DNA of 64,000 nucleotides. It comes from Bacteroidales bacterium. Lineage in GTDB: Bacteria; Bacteroidota; Bacteroidia; Bacteroidales; UBA932. The notes under the pieces were generated by a model that saw only the letters and a list, made by a program, of their open reading frames with translations, was not told where the DNA came from and did no database searches. The stretch spans positions 1-64,000 of the forward strand of contig JAFQAT010000010.1 of NCBI GenBank assembly GCA_017399865.1. The letters are read 5' to 3'. The translations under genes were made by a program, and so were the position numbers. The stretch's first letter is position 1. The number at the start of each line of letters is the position of its first letter. Positions 56,840-64,000 of the stretch are shown here, in pieces.

Positions 56840-59649
56840 TATCTGCTGATTATCGTGCTGTCTACATTATATCCTTCAACCATGATTGCTCCGGTCGAAG
56901 GTGAGTGTACCTCGAGAGTTCTCTTCTCGCCTGGAAGAAGGTGGAAATATCCGTCGCTGAAGTAAGCAGGAAGGATGATTTCGCCAGTCTTCTCATCGCA
57001 AAGATTGAACTTGAGGTTGAATGCTATATTTCCTGTTGTATTTGTAATCTCGTAACGCAACACTCCGTCTTGTGACGAAACCTTACGCGCCTTTATCTGA
57101 GCTTTGCCGACACTATTCAATGCCTTGAAGTCTTCAGTACCCTCTCCGCGCATCATATAGTCGTTGACTGTAACAACCTTACCTTTCCTGTCGGAAAGAA
57201 CAAGGCGCACAATGAAGTTTCCGTTGATGCCCTCGAGTTCAGCCTTGAAGAGATCCTTCCTCGAGTTGGCCGGTACACTGATTTCCTTGACAGTCTTCGC
57301 AGAAATCTTCTTTCCTGCAAGGTCGTAGCATGTAAGGCTGACTTTCATGCCGTCAAGAGCTGACGTCGTGGTATTGAGCACGACAACATCATGATCATCG
57401 AGATTCATCTGCACATGCACAGGCTCGCATGCTTTGCGCGAGCCGAAATATGAACCGAAGGTCTCATAGTCCCATGAATATGTCTGCCACTCGACGCTCG
57501 GCCAAGCCGGATGGCTCATCCAGAGAAGAACTCCGGAAGCGTCACCCCAGAGGCGGCTGTTCCATGACTCGAACATCGCCCTGTAGCTGTCGTAGTTTAT
57601 AAGCTGTACCTTTCTGCAGAAATCATCGAGGCTTTCAGCCTTTCCGTAAAGTCTGTCAACAGCATTTACATATTCATCAAGACCATTGAGAAGGTCATGG
57701 TAGTGCCATGTATCTGAAATCGGCCACTGGTCTGCCTCAGGCATCATCTTCCTCATCGATGCGGCTGTAGGTACAGATGGCGATCCAAGCTCGGTATTGA
57801 ATCCGTGTGCATCGTAGCTGTAGTACACTCCCGCATCCTTGTAATAATGCCAAGGACCGCTCCAACGGAGGTTGCATCGGCGTGAGTTAGGATGATAACG
57901 ACGTGTGATATCCTCTTCCTGGATCATCGCAGAGAGTCTTCTCTCAAGAGTCTCTGTCGCATATCCCTCGTTTCTCGGGCACCATATCGCGATGGACGGA
58001 TGGTGGCGGAACCTGCGTACCACATCGATAGCGTTACGCATGAACAGGTCCTCGTCCAGCGGGTTGAGGTTGAATCCTTCCGTAGAAAGCCAGAAGTCAT
58101 TCCATACCATCATTCCATACTCGTCGCAAAGCTCATACAGAGTCTCTGATGTGCTGGCTCCTGTCCAGTTACGGATCATATTGAAACCAGCCTCCTTGTG
58201 GAGGATGAGGTACGGCTCAAGATGTTCTCTTGAAACGTTCTTCATCATGTCGTCCATTCCCCAGTTTCCGCCGCGGCAGAAGATTCTTACTCCATTTACC
58301 TTTATTACAAGATACGGACTCATTCCGTCGTTAGGAATCCTGTTCAGGTCTTCGACCTTGATTCCTTCTGCAAGAGAAGGAATGTGGAGACCGCCAAGGG
58401 TATCACGGAGCATCCTGTGGTCGAGGATCTCACCAAGATGATTATCTGCAAGAGGGTTATGCTCTATTCTGAGTCCCTTTGCCGAAGGTGCATCTACGGT
58501 AAGTTCGTATGAGAGTTCCCTTACACCGAAACGTGTCTTCTGAACGTCTGAAACTTCAGACTCTTCAATACATCTGAGTTCCAGTTCATAAAGGTTAGGA
58601 TCACCATATCCGTTAGGCATCCAGAGCTTCGGATTCTTCATCCTGAGCTGAGGCATGTCTGCTGATGAAATGCATACTTCCACTTCTGTCTCTGCAGGAA
58701 CATCCACTTCCTTAGTGAAGGCGATATCACCGACCTTTCCTTCAAGAATCACAGACTTCTCTGAAGAAGTCGAATTCTTGAGGGATGTCAGGACAGACAG
58801 GTCTGCATATGAAACATCAGGAAGCGGAAGATCTGTGATGACCTGTGTGTCTCCCAATGAGATGCCGCCGGTAGCTATCAGCTGCACATCCTGCCATATG
58901 CCTATGTTCCTGTCCCTTACTCCAGGCATCCAGTCCCATCCTTCAGAGCAGAAGAATGTAGGACCGTCAAGACAGAGGGCTCCTCCGTTCTTTCCGCCCC
59001 CTGAGCGAGGAGACTGCTCATGAGGAATTCCCGGGTTTGCAGGAGGGAAGATATGGACAGCAAGAGTGTTCTCAGCCTTTGCTAGGTCGGTAATATCGAA
59101 CCTTCCACGGATGAATGCACCTGCGATGTTTCCTATCTTCTGCCCGTTGAACCAGATGTCAGCCTTGTAGTTGATACCGTTGAAAAGTAGTTCAAGCGTC
59201 TCTTTCGAGAGCATGTCTTCAGACAGTTCGAATGAGCATCTGTACCACCAGTCCTTTCTGCAGAGGTCCTCAGGGATAGCCAGATTGTTCAGACCGTAAT
59301 AAGGGTCCGGATACACACCCTGGTCCACCAGAGTCCTGAGCACTGTTCCAGGTACCGTCGCGTTGTACCAGTCATCAGTCATTACCTTGTCTCCCTCGCA
59401 GAGTTCCCAGCCGGAAGTTATCTCCCAAGCGTTGCCGCTGACAGGACGCAGAACTGTCTGCACCGGAGTCTTGGCCACGCGCTCAGGGAACTGTACCGGT
59501 ACCGATGATACCGGCAGAGTCTCCTTCGGCTGTGGAGAAGGAAGTCCGAAATTAGTGGACAGCATCTGCTTATGAGGAGCCTGTGCGCACAGCGAAGCCG
59601 AGCACACAACTGTCATTATAAGAGAGACAAAGTGATTTCTGAATGTCAT
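56839..59649 (-). CDS. GH2 glycosidase, mannosidase/exo-glucosaminidase-like
   Basis: A 936-residue secreted protein (SASLCAQ signal). Residues about 75-260 are the sugar-binding domain, then an Ig domain, a TIM barrel (about 440-700) with acid/base E561 in WCPRNEG and nucleophile E620 in NTELGSPSVP, then two beta-rich C-terminal domains. WCPRNEG and the unusual nucleophile context separate it from standard beta-mannosidases and resemble the exo-beta-glucosaminidase side of GH2. It may take GlcNAc/GlcN- or mannose-linked ends. Gene ends overlap the start of the beta-mannosidase gene. Substrate is uncertain. Confidence 0.82.
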   Translation of the reverse strand: MTFRNHFVSLIMTVVCSASLCAQAPHKQMLSTNFGLPSPQPKETLPVSSVPVQFPERVAKTPVQTVLRPVSGNAWEITSGWELCEGDKVMTDDWYNATVPGTVLRTLVDQGVYPDPYYGLNNLAIPEDLCRKDWWYRCSFELSEDMLSKETLELLFNGINYKADIWFNGQKIGNIAGAFIRGRFDITDLAKAENTLAVHIFPPANPGIPHEQSPRSGGGKNGGALCLDGPTFFCSEGWDWMPGVRDRNIGIWQDVQLIATGGISLGDTQVITDLPLPDVSYADLSVLTSLKNSTSSEKSVILEGKVGDIAFTKEVDVPAETEVEVCISSADMPQLRMKNPKLWMPNGYGDPNLYELELRCIEESEVSDVQKTRFGVRELSYELTVDAPSAKGLRIEHNPLADNHLGEILDHRMLRDTLGGLHIPSLAEGIKVEDLNRIPNDGMSPYLVIKVNGVRIFCRGGNWGMDDMMKNVSREHLEPYLILHKEAGFNMIRNWTGASTSETLYELCDEYGMMVWNDFWLSTEGFNLNPLDEDLFMRNAIDVVRRFRHHPSIAIWCPRNEGYATETLERRLSAMIQEEDITRRYHPNSRRCNLRWSGPWHYYKDAGVYYSYDAHGFNTELGSPSVPTAASMRKMMPEADQWPISDTWHYHDLLNGLDEYVNAVDRLYGKAESLDDFCRKVQLINYDSYRAMFESWNSRLWGDASGVLLWMSHPAWPSVEWQTYSWDYETFGSYFGSRKACEPVHVQMNLDDHDVVVLNTTTSALDGMKVSLTCYDLAGKKISAKTVKEISVPANSRKDLFKAELEGINGNFIVRLVLSDRKGKVVTVNDYMMRGEGTEDFKALNSVGKAQIKARKVSSQDGVLRYEITNTTGNIAFNLKFNLCDEKTGEIILPAYFSDGYFHLLPGEKRTLEVHSPSTGAIMVEGYNVDSTIISR

Positions 59650-59652
59650 GAT

Positions 59653-61293
59653 TTACTTTATTACAAATACTTTTTCTTCCCATTTGTTCAGACCGAGGCC
59701 CTCGAACTTGAGAGTTCCGTCTGATTTCATAGTCACAGCCTTGCCGAACTTGACATTCTCCGTATCAAGAGCAGAAACCTTTACCTTTCCTGTCTTGCCG
59801 ATTTCAATGCTGATTTCGTCAAGCACATCTTCGCCGCCGTTATAGACATATACGAATGTCTTCTTTCCGCAACGTACCGCATAAGCTTCAGCCTTTCCGT
59901 TCTTAACTGTCTGGAACTGCTTGAATTCACCCTTGCCTGCCTTAAGCATCTGGTCGCTTACCAGACGTGCGTTCCTCATGTAAGGAATCATACCGTGCTC
60001 GTCGAACCACTCCCACCACCATGTCATCGGTGTAACGGAAGTCTGGTTGAAGAGACCATACCAGAATGCTCTGCGGAAGTCCATGATCATACCGTCTGCA
60101 AAATCGTCGAAGTTCTTTGACCAATCCCACTCAAAGCCGACTTCACCGATGATGTATGGCTTGTTGTGTCGTGCTGAGTATGAATCGATTGTCTCAGGAA
60201 CTACATGGGTAGCATTGTAGATATGCTTCTGGTTTATATCGATATTTTCAACATCATTGAGACCATTCAGGTCGCGATGTGAAATCGATGTTGTCCTGAT
60301 GTGCTGGAACGGATCGAGACCTGCGAGATATGTACTCATCTCATCATGCCAAGCAACGATTTCTTCTGCCGGTATAACACCTGCAGGATCACGATGCTGA
60401 ACATTGTCAATCTCGTTGAAGAACTCCCACATACCGATTGCTGGGCTATAGCCCCATCTTGCTACGATATAGCGTAGATAATTGCGATAACGGGTCTTTG
60501 CATCAGGGCAGTTGAAGAATTCGCGATGTGCACGTACGTCTCCCTGACCCATGCAGAGCATAATCTTGATATCAAGATCCTCACACAGATTGACTACATG
60601 ATCAAGGCGCTCAACTGCGCTCTGGTTCATGTACTCGGTTGTTGCAGTATAGCGAGGATTATTAAAATGATCCTGTCTGTCAATAGGGAAATTCCATGAA
60701 CACATCCACATACGTGTGAAGTTACCTCCGTTCTTAGCGAAGTCAGGGAGCATCACATCATAGTTGAATCTATCGTGCTGCTCATGAAGGTCACTGAAGA
60801 ACTTTGAGTCATCATTTGAACGTGACTCCCAGCAAAGGTTGATACCCACTCCTCTGTATGGCTTTCCATTGTCATAAACGAGAGTCCAGTTGTCGCGCAC
60901 ATGGAGAATACCCTGAAGTCTGCTCCTGCGTGACTTGAATGTTGCAGGTGCTGACTCTGATGCTACCTTACCGTCCTCGCTGTAACGGAAGAAATAAGAA
61001 TATTTTCCTTTTTCCTGTGGAGTGAATCTTGCTTCCCACACACTGGCTGCGCAGTCTCCTGACTTAAAGAAGCATGGGAGAACAAGCTCTTTGCCTGAAG
61101 GTGCTGTAAGCACCATGTCGAGGGCAGCCTCCTCCTGGAGATATGGGTTCTCCCATTCTCCAGCGAGGGCTACCTCGAAGAATATTGCATCATACTGCTT
61201 CACCTTTGACGCTGACGGAGTCACAGAAGTGATCTGTGCATTCATACCTGCTGCGATAAGAAGCGCAAATGCTGCTGAAATAATTTTCTTCAT
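59653..61293 (-). CDS. DUF5060-GH5-like glycosidase
   Basis: A 546-residue secreted protein (GMNAQ signal). Residues about 22-110 form a DUF5060-type beta domain; residues about 130-455 are a clan GH-A TIM barrel with acid/base E294 in FFNEID and nucleophile E384 in IIGEVGF; a small beta domain finishes the protein. This arrangement is known from GH5-like enzymes of unclear specificity in Bacteroidota. In this operon it would probably be the endo- or exo-acting partner of the two GH2 enzymes. It lies 3 bases before GH2 and 3 bases after the DUF1735-like gene. Confidence 0.82.
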   Translation of the reverse strand: MKKIISAAFALLIAAGMNAQITSVTPSASKVKQYDAIFFEVALAGEWENPYLQEEAALDMVLTAPSGKELVLPCFFKSGDCAASVWEARFTPQEKGKYSYFFRYSEDGKVASESAPATFKSRRSRLQGILHVRDNWTLVYDNGKPYRGVGINLCWESRSNDDSKFFSDLHEQHDRFNYDVMLPDFAKNGGNFTRMWMCSWNFPIDRQDHFNNPRYTATTEYMNQSAVERLDHVVNLCEDLDIKIMLCMGQGDVRAHREFFNCPDAKTRYRNYLRYIVARWGYSPAIGMWEFFNEIDNVQHRDPAGVIPAEEIVAWHDEMSTYLAGLDPFQHIRTTSISHRDLNGLNDVENIDINQKHIYNATHVVPETIDSYSARHNKPYIIGEVGFEWDWSKNFDDFADGMIMDFRRAFWYGLFNQTSVTPMTWWWEWFDEHGMIPYMRNARLVSDQMLKAGKGEFKQFQTVKNGKAEAYAVRCGKKTFVYVYNGGEDVLDEISIEIGKTGKVKVSALDTENVKFGKAVTMKSDGTLKFEGLGLNKWEEKVFVIK

Positions 61294-61296
61294 TGA

Positions 61297-61839
61297 TTAA
61301 AGTTTTAATGCATCTACATCTACAAGGACTGTAACCTCTGCCGCTTTCTCCGAAAGTTCATACTTTGAAGGGTTAGCAAGTGCAATGCAAAGGACGAGTT
61401 TCTTACCGGCCTGGGCCTTGAGAGCTGTCTTATTCATGCTAAGATGGAAAGTGGTTCCATTTGTACCTGCTTCAACCTGAACTTTTGATGGAAGTGTGTA
61501 GATATCTGAAGACATTTCTGTTGCACCAAGTGCAGTTGCCTGAGCCTTAGTAGTCTCATTATTGACAACTACATCTACAGTGAAAGCCTCACCTGACTGC
61601 TTTCCAGAACGAAGAACACCAAGGTAAACCTCAACAGTCTCATCTTCAATAGAGAAGTTATAAGTATATTCTCCACCACCAGACGGTACGTTGTATACAT
61701 TTGTAATACCACCATCTGACATTGACTGAGGAATATAGACCTTCTCTACACCGTAAATCTTGTCGCCATCACCCTTCGCGCATGAAGCAAGCGCGAAGAG
61801 GCAGATGACAGACATTATTGTATATAAAATCTTTCTCAT
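61297..61839 (-). CDS. DUF1735-like lipoprotein, putative surface glycan-binding protein
   Basis: A 180-residue lipoprotein (FALASC, C20) with a single beta-sandwich. The segment YIPQSMSDGGITNVYNVPSGGGEYTY and the later strand with GKKLVLCIALANPSKYEL fit DUF1735/BT_3987-type domains usually found in glycan-binding lipoproteins just after SusD. It lies 9 bases after SusD in the same operon. It is short, so it probably carries one domain only and lacks the lectin module that longer relatives have. Confidence 0.75.
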   Translation of the reverse strand: MRKILYTIMSVICLFALASCAKGDGDKIYGVEKVYIPQSMSDGGITNVYNVPSGGGEYTYNFSIEDETVEVYLGVLRSGKQSGEAFTVDVVVNNETTKAQATALGATEMSSDIYTLPSKVQVEAGTNGTTFHLSMNKTALKAQAGKKLVLCIALANPSKYELSEKAAEVTVLVDVDALKL

Positions 61840-61848
61840 ATCAATCTA

Positions 61849-63507
61849 TTAATAATTCGGGTTCTGTTCCAATGTGTTGTTTGAATTCTCAATCTCTGAG
61901 CGGAGGAATGGAAGGTAGTAGTTTCTTTCGTAGAATGTACGTGTAGCTACTTCTGTCACCTCATAATTCCAGCCCTCACCGTTCTTGGTAATCTTAACAC
62001 CAAGAACAGGTTTGTTAAGAACATCCATTGCATCTTTCCAACGGAGAAGGTCCCAATAACGGTGGTCCTCAAATGCGAGCTCAATTCGTCTCTCGTGCTT
62101 TACAACGTCACGGAAAGACTCCTTGTCACTGGCTGTTACCTTAGGAAGGTTTACGCTTGCACGGTCTCTCACCTTCTGAAGTGCCTGGCGTGCAGACATC
62201 AGATAACCTGCAGGTACAGCATCAGGGCCATAAGCCTCATTCATAGCCTCAGCATAGTTGAGGAGGACCTCTGCCCAACGATAAGCCACCCAGTTATGCT
62301 GTGCATTCTGTCCCTGAGTAAGGTTCAGGTTGTCAGTGAGGAACTTCTTGAGATAATATCCTGTACGGCTTGCGTTAGCTCTTGCCATATCATCGCTACC
62401 ACCTGCAGCCTGATCGATCGTACGTCCGTTCCAAGTACTTCCATTAGTTACGATAGAAGCAGTAAGACGTGGGTCACGGTTTGCATAAGGGTTTGTAGGA
62501 TCTGGAGTTCCGATATACTCATATGCTGCCACAAGATTATGAGTAGGTGTTGCACCACTCTTTCCACCCTGAGTTGCGATAGGATAATTGTTTACCTCCA
62601 TTGAATTAGACTGAGCACGGCGTACTGCGTAGATAGTTTCTGAGCTGGCTACAGAGTTACCACCCACAAAGTATGAACCATAGTCAGAAGCGAGTGAGTA
62701 TGAAAGATCTGTATTTGTAATGAGCTCATTTGCCGCTGCGGCTGCTGCCTCCCACTTCTTTACGTCATTTGTAGGATTGTGGAGAGGAGATGCTGCATAA
62801 AGGAGAGTACGGGCTTTGATTGCAAGAGCGACACCGAGAGTGAAACGTCCCTGACGCTCACTGAAATCATTCCAGTTCAAAGCAAGCTCTGACTTGTAAG
62901 AATCGATCTCTGTCACAATATAGTCTACGACTTCCTCGTAAGTAGAACGCTTCACCATCTCACCATTATCAACAAAAGACTCGATGATAGGAACGCCGCC
63001 ATACATTTTTGCAAGTTCAGAATAGTAGTATGCCTTTGCAATGTGAGCTTCAGCCTTATACCAAGCAAGTGACTGGAGATCACGCTCATAGTTCACTTTA
63101 TCAGTAACAAGGTTACGATTCTGAGCAAGGAGTTCCTCACCCTTACCATCCTTAACATAATCAAGGAAGAAGTTAGCGGCGCGGATTCCTTCATAATAGT
63201 TTTTATAGTATGTGAAGAGAGGGTTGGTATTCTCATTCAGCATACCCTTATTGAAATAGATTACAGTAGACTGAGCAGAAGTCTGCTGAGCCTCATCTGA
63301 TGCTGTAGCGAAGATATTGCTGTCGATTGTACCGAAGCCGTATCCGATAGGAGAATAGAAGGCATTTGCAAAGCCCCAGATAGATCCCCTGTTGGTAGCA
63401 ATCGTTTCTCCAGTCTGACTCTTGTCAAGGCTGGTATCAAGGAAGTCGCTGCAGGCAGATGATACCAATGCAATCACAAAAGCGGATAATATTGTTCTTA
63501 TTTTCAT
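61849..63507 (-). CDS. SusD-like nutrient-binding lipoprotein (third pair)
   Basis: From ATG 63507 a 552-residue lipoprotein (VSSAC lipobox). SusD signature sequences: SDFLDTSLDKSQ, helical TPR region with ALAIKARTLLYAASPLHN, RWAEVLLNYAEAMNEA, and the ending NSNNTLEQNPNY. It partners the partial SusC 12 bases upstream. This pair is separate from the two pairs of the mannan operon. Confidence 0.93.
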   Translation of the reverse strand: MKIRTILSAFVIALVSSACSDFLDTSLDKSQTGETIATNRGSIWGFANAFYSPIGYGFGTIDSNIFATASDEAQQTSAQSTVIYFNKGMLNENTNPLFTYYKNYYEGIRAANFFLDYVKDGKGEELLAQNRNLVTDKVNYERDLQSLAWYKAEAHIAKAYYYSELAKMYGGVPIIESFVDNGEMVKRSTYEEVVDYIVTEIDSYKSELALNWNDFSERQGRFTLGVALAIKARTLLYAASPLHNPTNDVKKWEAAAAAANELITNTDLSYSLASDYGSYFVGGNSVASSETIYAVRRAQSNSMEVNNYPIATQGGKSGATPTHNLVAAYEYIGTPDPTNPYANRDPRLTASIVTNGSTWNGRTIDQAAGGSDDMARANASRTGYYLKKFLTDNLNLTQGQNAQHNWVAYRWAEVLLNYAEAMNEAYGPDAVPAGYLMSARQALQKVRDRASVNLPKVTASDKESFRDVVKHERRIELAFEDHRYWDLLRWKDAMDVLNKPVLGVKITKNGEGWNYEVTEVATRTFYERNYYLPFLRSEIENSNNTLEQNPNY

Positions 63508-63519
63508 AATATGCATTCT

Positions 63520-64000
63520 TTAGAAGGTAATCGATACGCCTACGTTGTAGGATTTGATTGTAGGATAACCGCTGATCTTCTCAGGATCCATGTTGTAGTT
63601 CTTGAGGAGACCGCTGAATGTGAGGAGGTTCTGAGCGCTCAGATATACTCTGAGATTGTCAACACCAGCCTGCTGGAGCTTGCGTGCATCGAAGTTATAT
63701 CCGAGTTCGAGGTTGCGAAGCTTGAGGTAATCAGCATTCTTGATCCAAAGGGAGCTTGTCTGATAGTTGTTCTCGTTGTTCTGGGTAGTAAGGCGTGGAT
63801 ACCTTGCTGTTGCACGTGTATCAATTCCCTGAACTGGGTAATAAGCCCATGCGCCCTTGGCAATATCGTATGCATTACCATTGTTTACGAAAGCGACTAC
63901 CTGGTTTCTGTTATCAAGAAGATTTACTGAAGCACCTGCAGCACCCTGGAAGAGAACTTCAAGGTCAAATCCCTTATAAGCGATCTTGCCACCGAAGCTG
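63520..64000 (-). CDS. SusC-like TonB-dependent transporter, C-terminal part
   Basis: The last 159 residues of a SusC-like outer-membrane barrel, cut by the right edge. Visible: YKGFDLEVLFQGAAGAS, SLWIKNADYLKLRNLELGYN, LRVYLSAQNLLTFSG, and the C-terminal strand ending in GVSITF with the terminal aromatic residue needed for outer-membrane insertion. The stop TAA is at 63522-63520. Partner of the SusD that follows 12 bases later. Confidence 0.93.
   Translation of the reverse strand, partial: SFGGKIAYKGFDLEVLFQGAAGASVNLLDNRNQVVAFVNNGNAYDIAKGAWAYYPVQGIDTRATARYPRLTTQNNENNYQTSSLWIKNADYLKLRNLELGYNFDARKLQQAGVDNLRVYLSAQNLLTFSGLLKNYNMDPEKISGYPTIKSYNVGVSITF

Overview
The window is a 64-kb stretch of a Bacteroidota chromosome, most likely from a gut or rumen Bacteroidales. 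The evidence is SusC/SusD pairs, lipoprotein signal peptides on almost every glycanase, TAnnTTTG-type promoter boxes, DUF4252 and BACON-type domains, and very compact gene packing. It holds about forty genes, most of them for degrading beta-mannans. The genus cannot be fixed from the sequence alone.

Left edge: the first codons of rpsL (ribosomal protein S12) run leftward off the window, divergent from an MGMT-like alkyltransferase. From about 30 kb down to 1 kb the minus strand carries one nearly unbroken glucomannan/galactoglucomannan utilization locus. In transcription order it encodes GH130 mannosylglucose phosphorylase, a GPH sugar symporter, a GH5_7-CE7 fusion, SusC/SusD, a second SusC/SusD, a three-module surface glycan-binding lipoprotein, GH26, BACON-GH5, a GH26-GH5 fusion, GH36 alpha-galactosidase, GH94 cellobiose phosphorylase and a GH5 lipoprotein. 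A mannobiose/cellobiose 2-epimerase and a GH43 diverge on the plus strand. Together these predict: deacetylation and cleavage of acetylated galactoglucomannan at the surface, removal of galactose, SusCD import, then phosphorolysis of mannobiose (epimerase + GH130) and cellobiose (GH94).

Middle (32-41 kb): DUF4252/ECF-sigma/anti-sigma/DUF4252 operon, two unknown secreted proteins, aspS, rsmA, a GH18 lipoprotein and an FMN reductase. This part holds the most unusual non-coding DNA: a structured palindromic repeat sitting at the tip of two terminators, and a three-copy 51-52 bp tandem repeat before rsmA.

Right (41-50 kb): a LamG-containing GH2, a SGNH acetylesterase, a second epimerase, and divergently a second GH26 and a second GH130. 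This is a compact paralogous copy of the mannobiose pathway.

Far right (50-64 kb): a second SusCD locus on the minus strand that enters from beyond the window. Its genes are a partial SusC, SusD, a DUF1735-like lipoprotein, DUF5060-GH5, two GH2 enzymes (one a clear beta-mannosidase), a fimbrillin-like lipoprotein with duplicated C-terminal modules, a terminator, and a GH18-ThuA fusion. No SusR, hybrid two-component or AraC-type PUL regulator, tRNA, rRNA, CRISPR array, transposase or integrase was seen.
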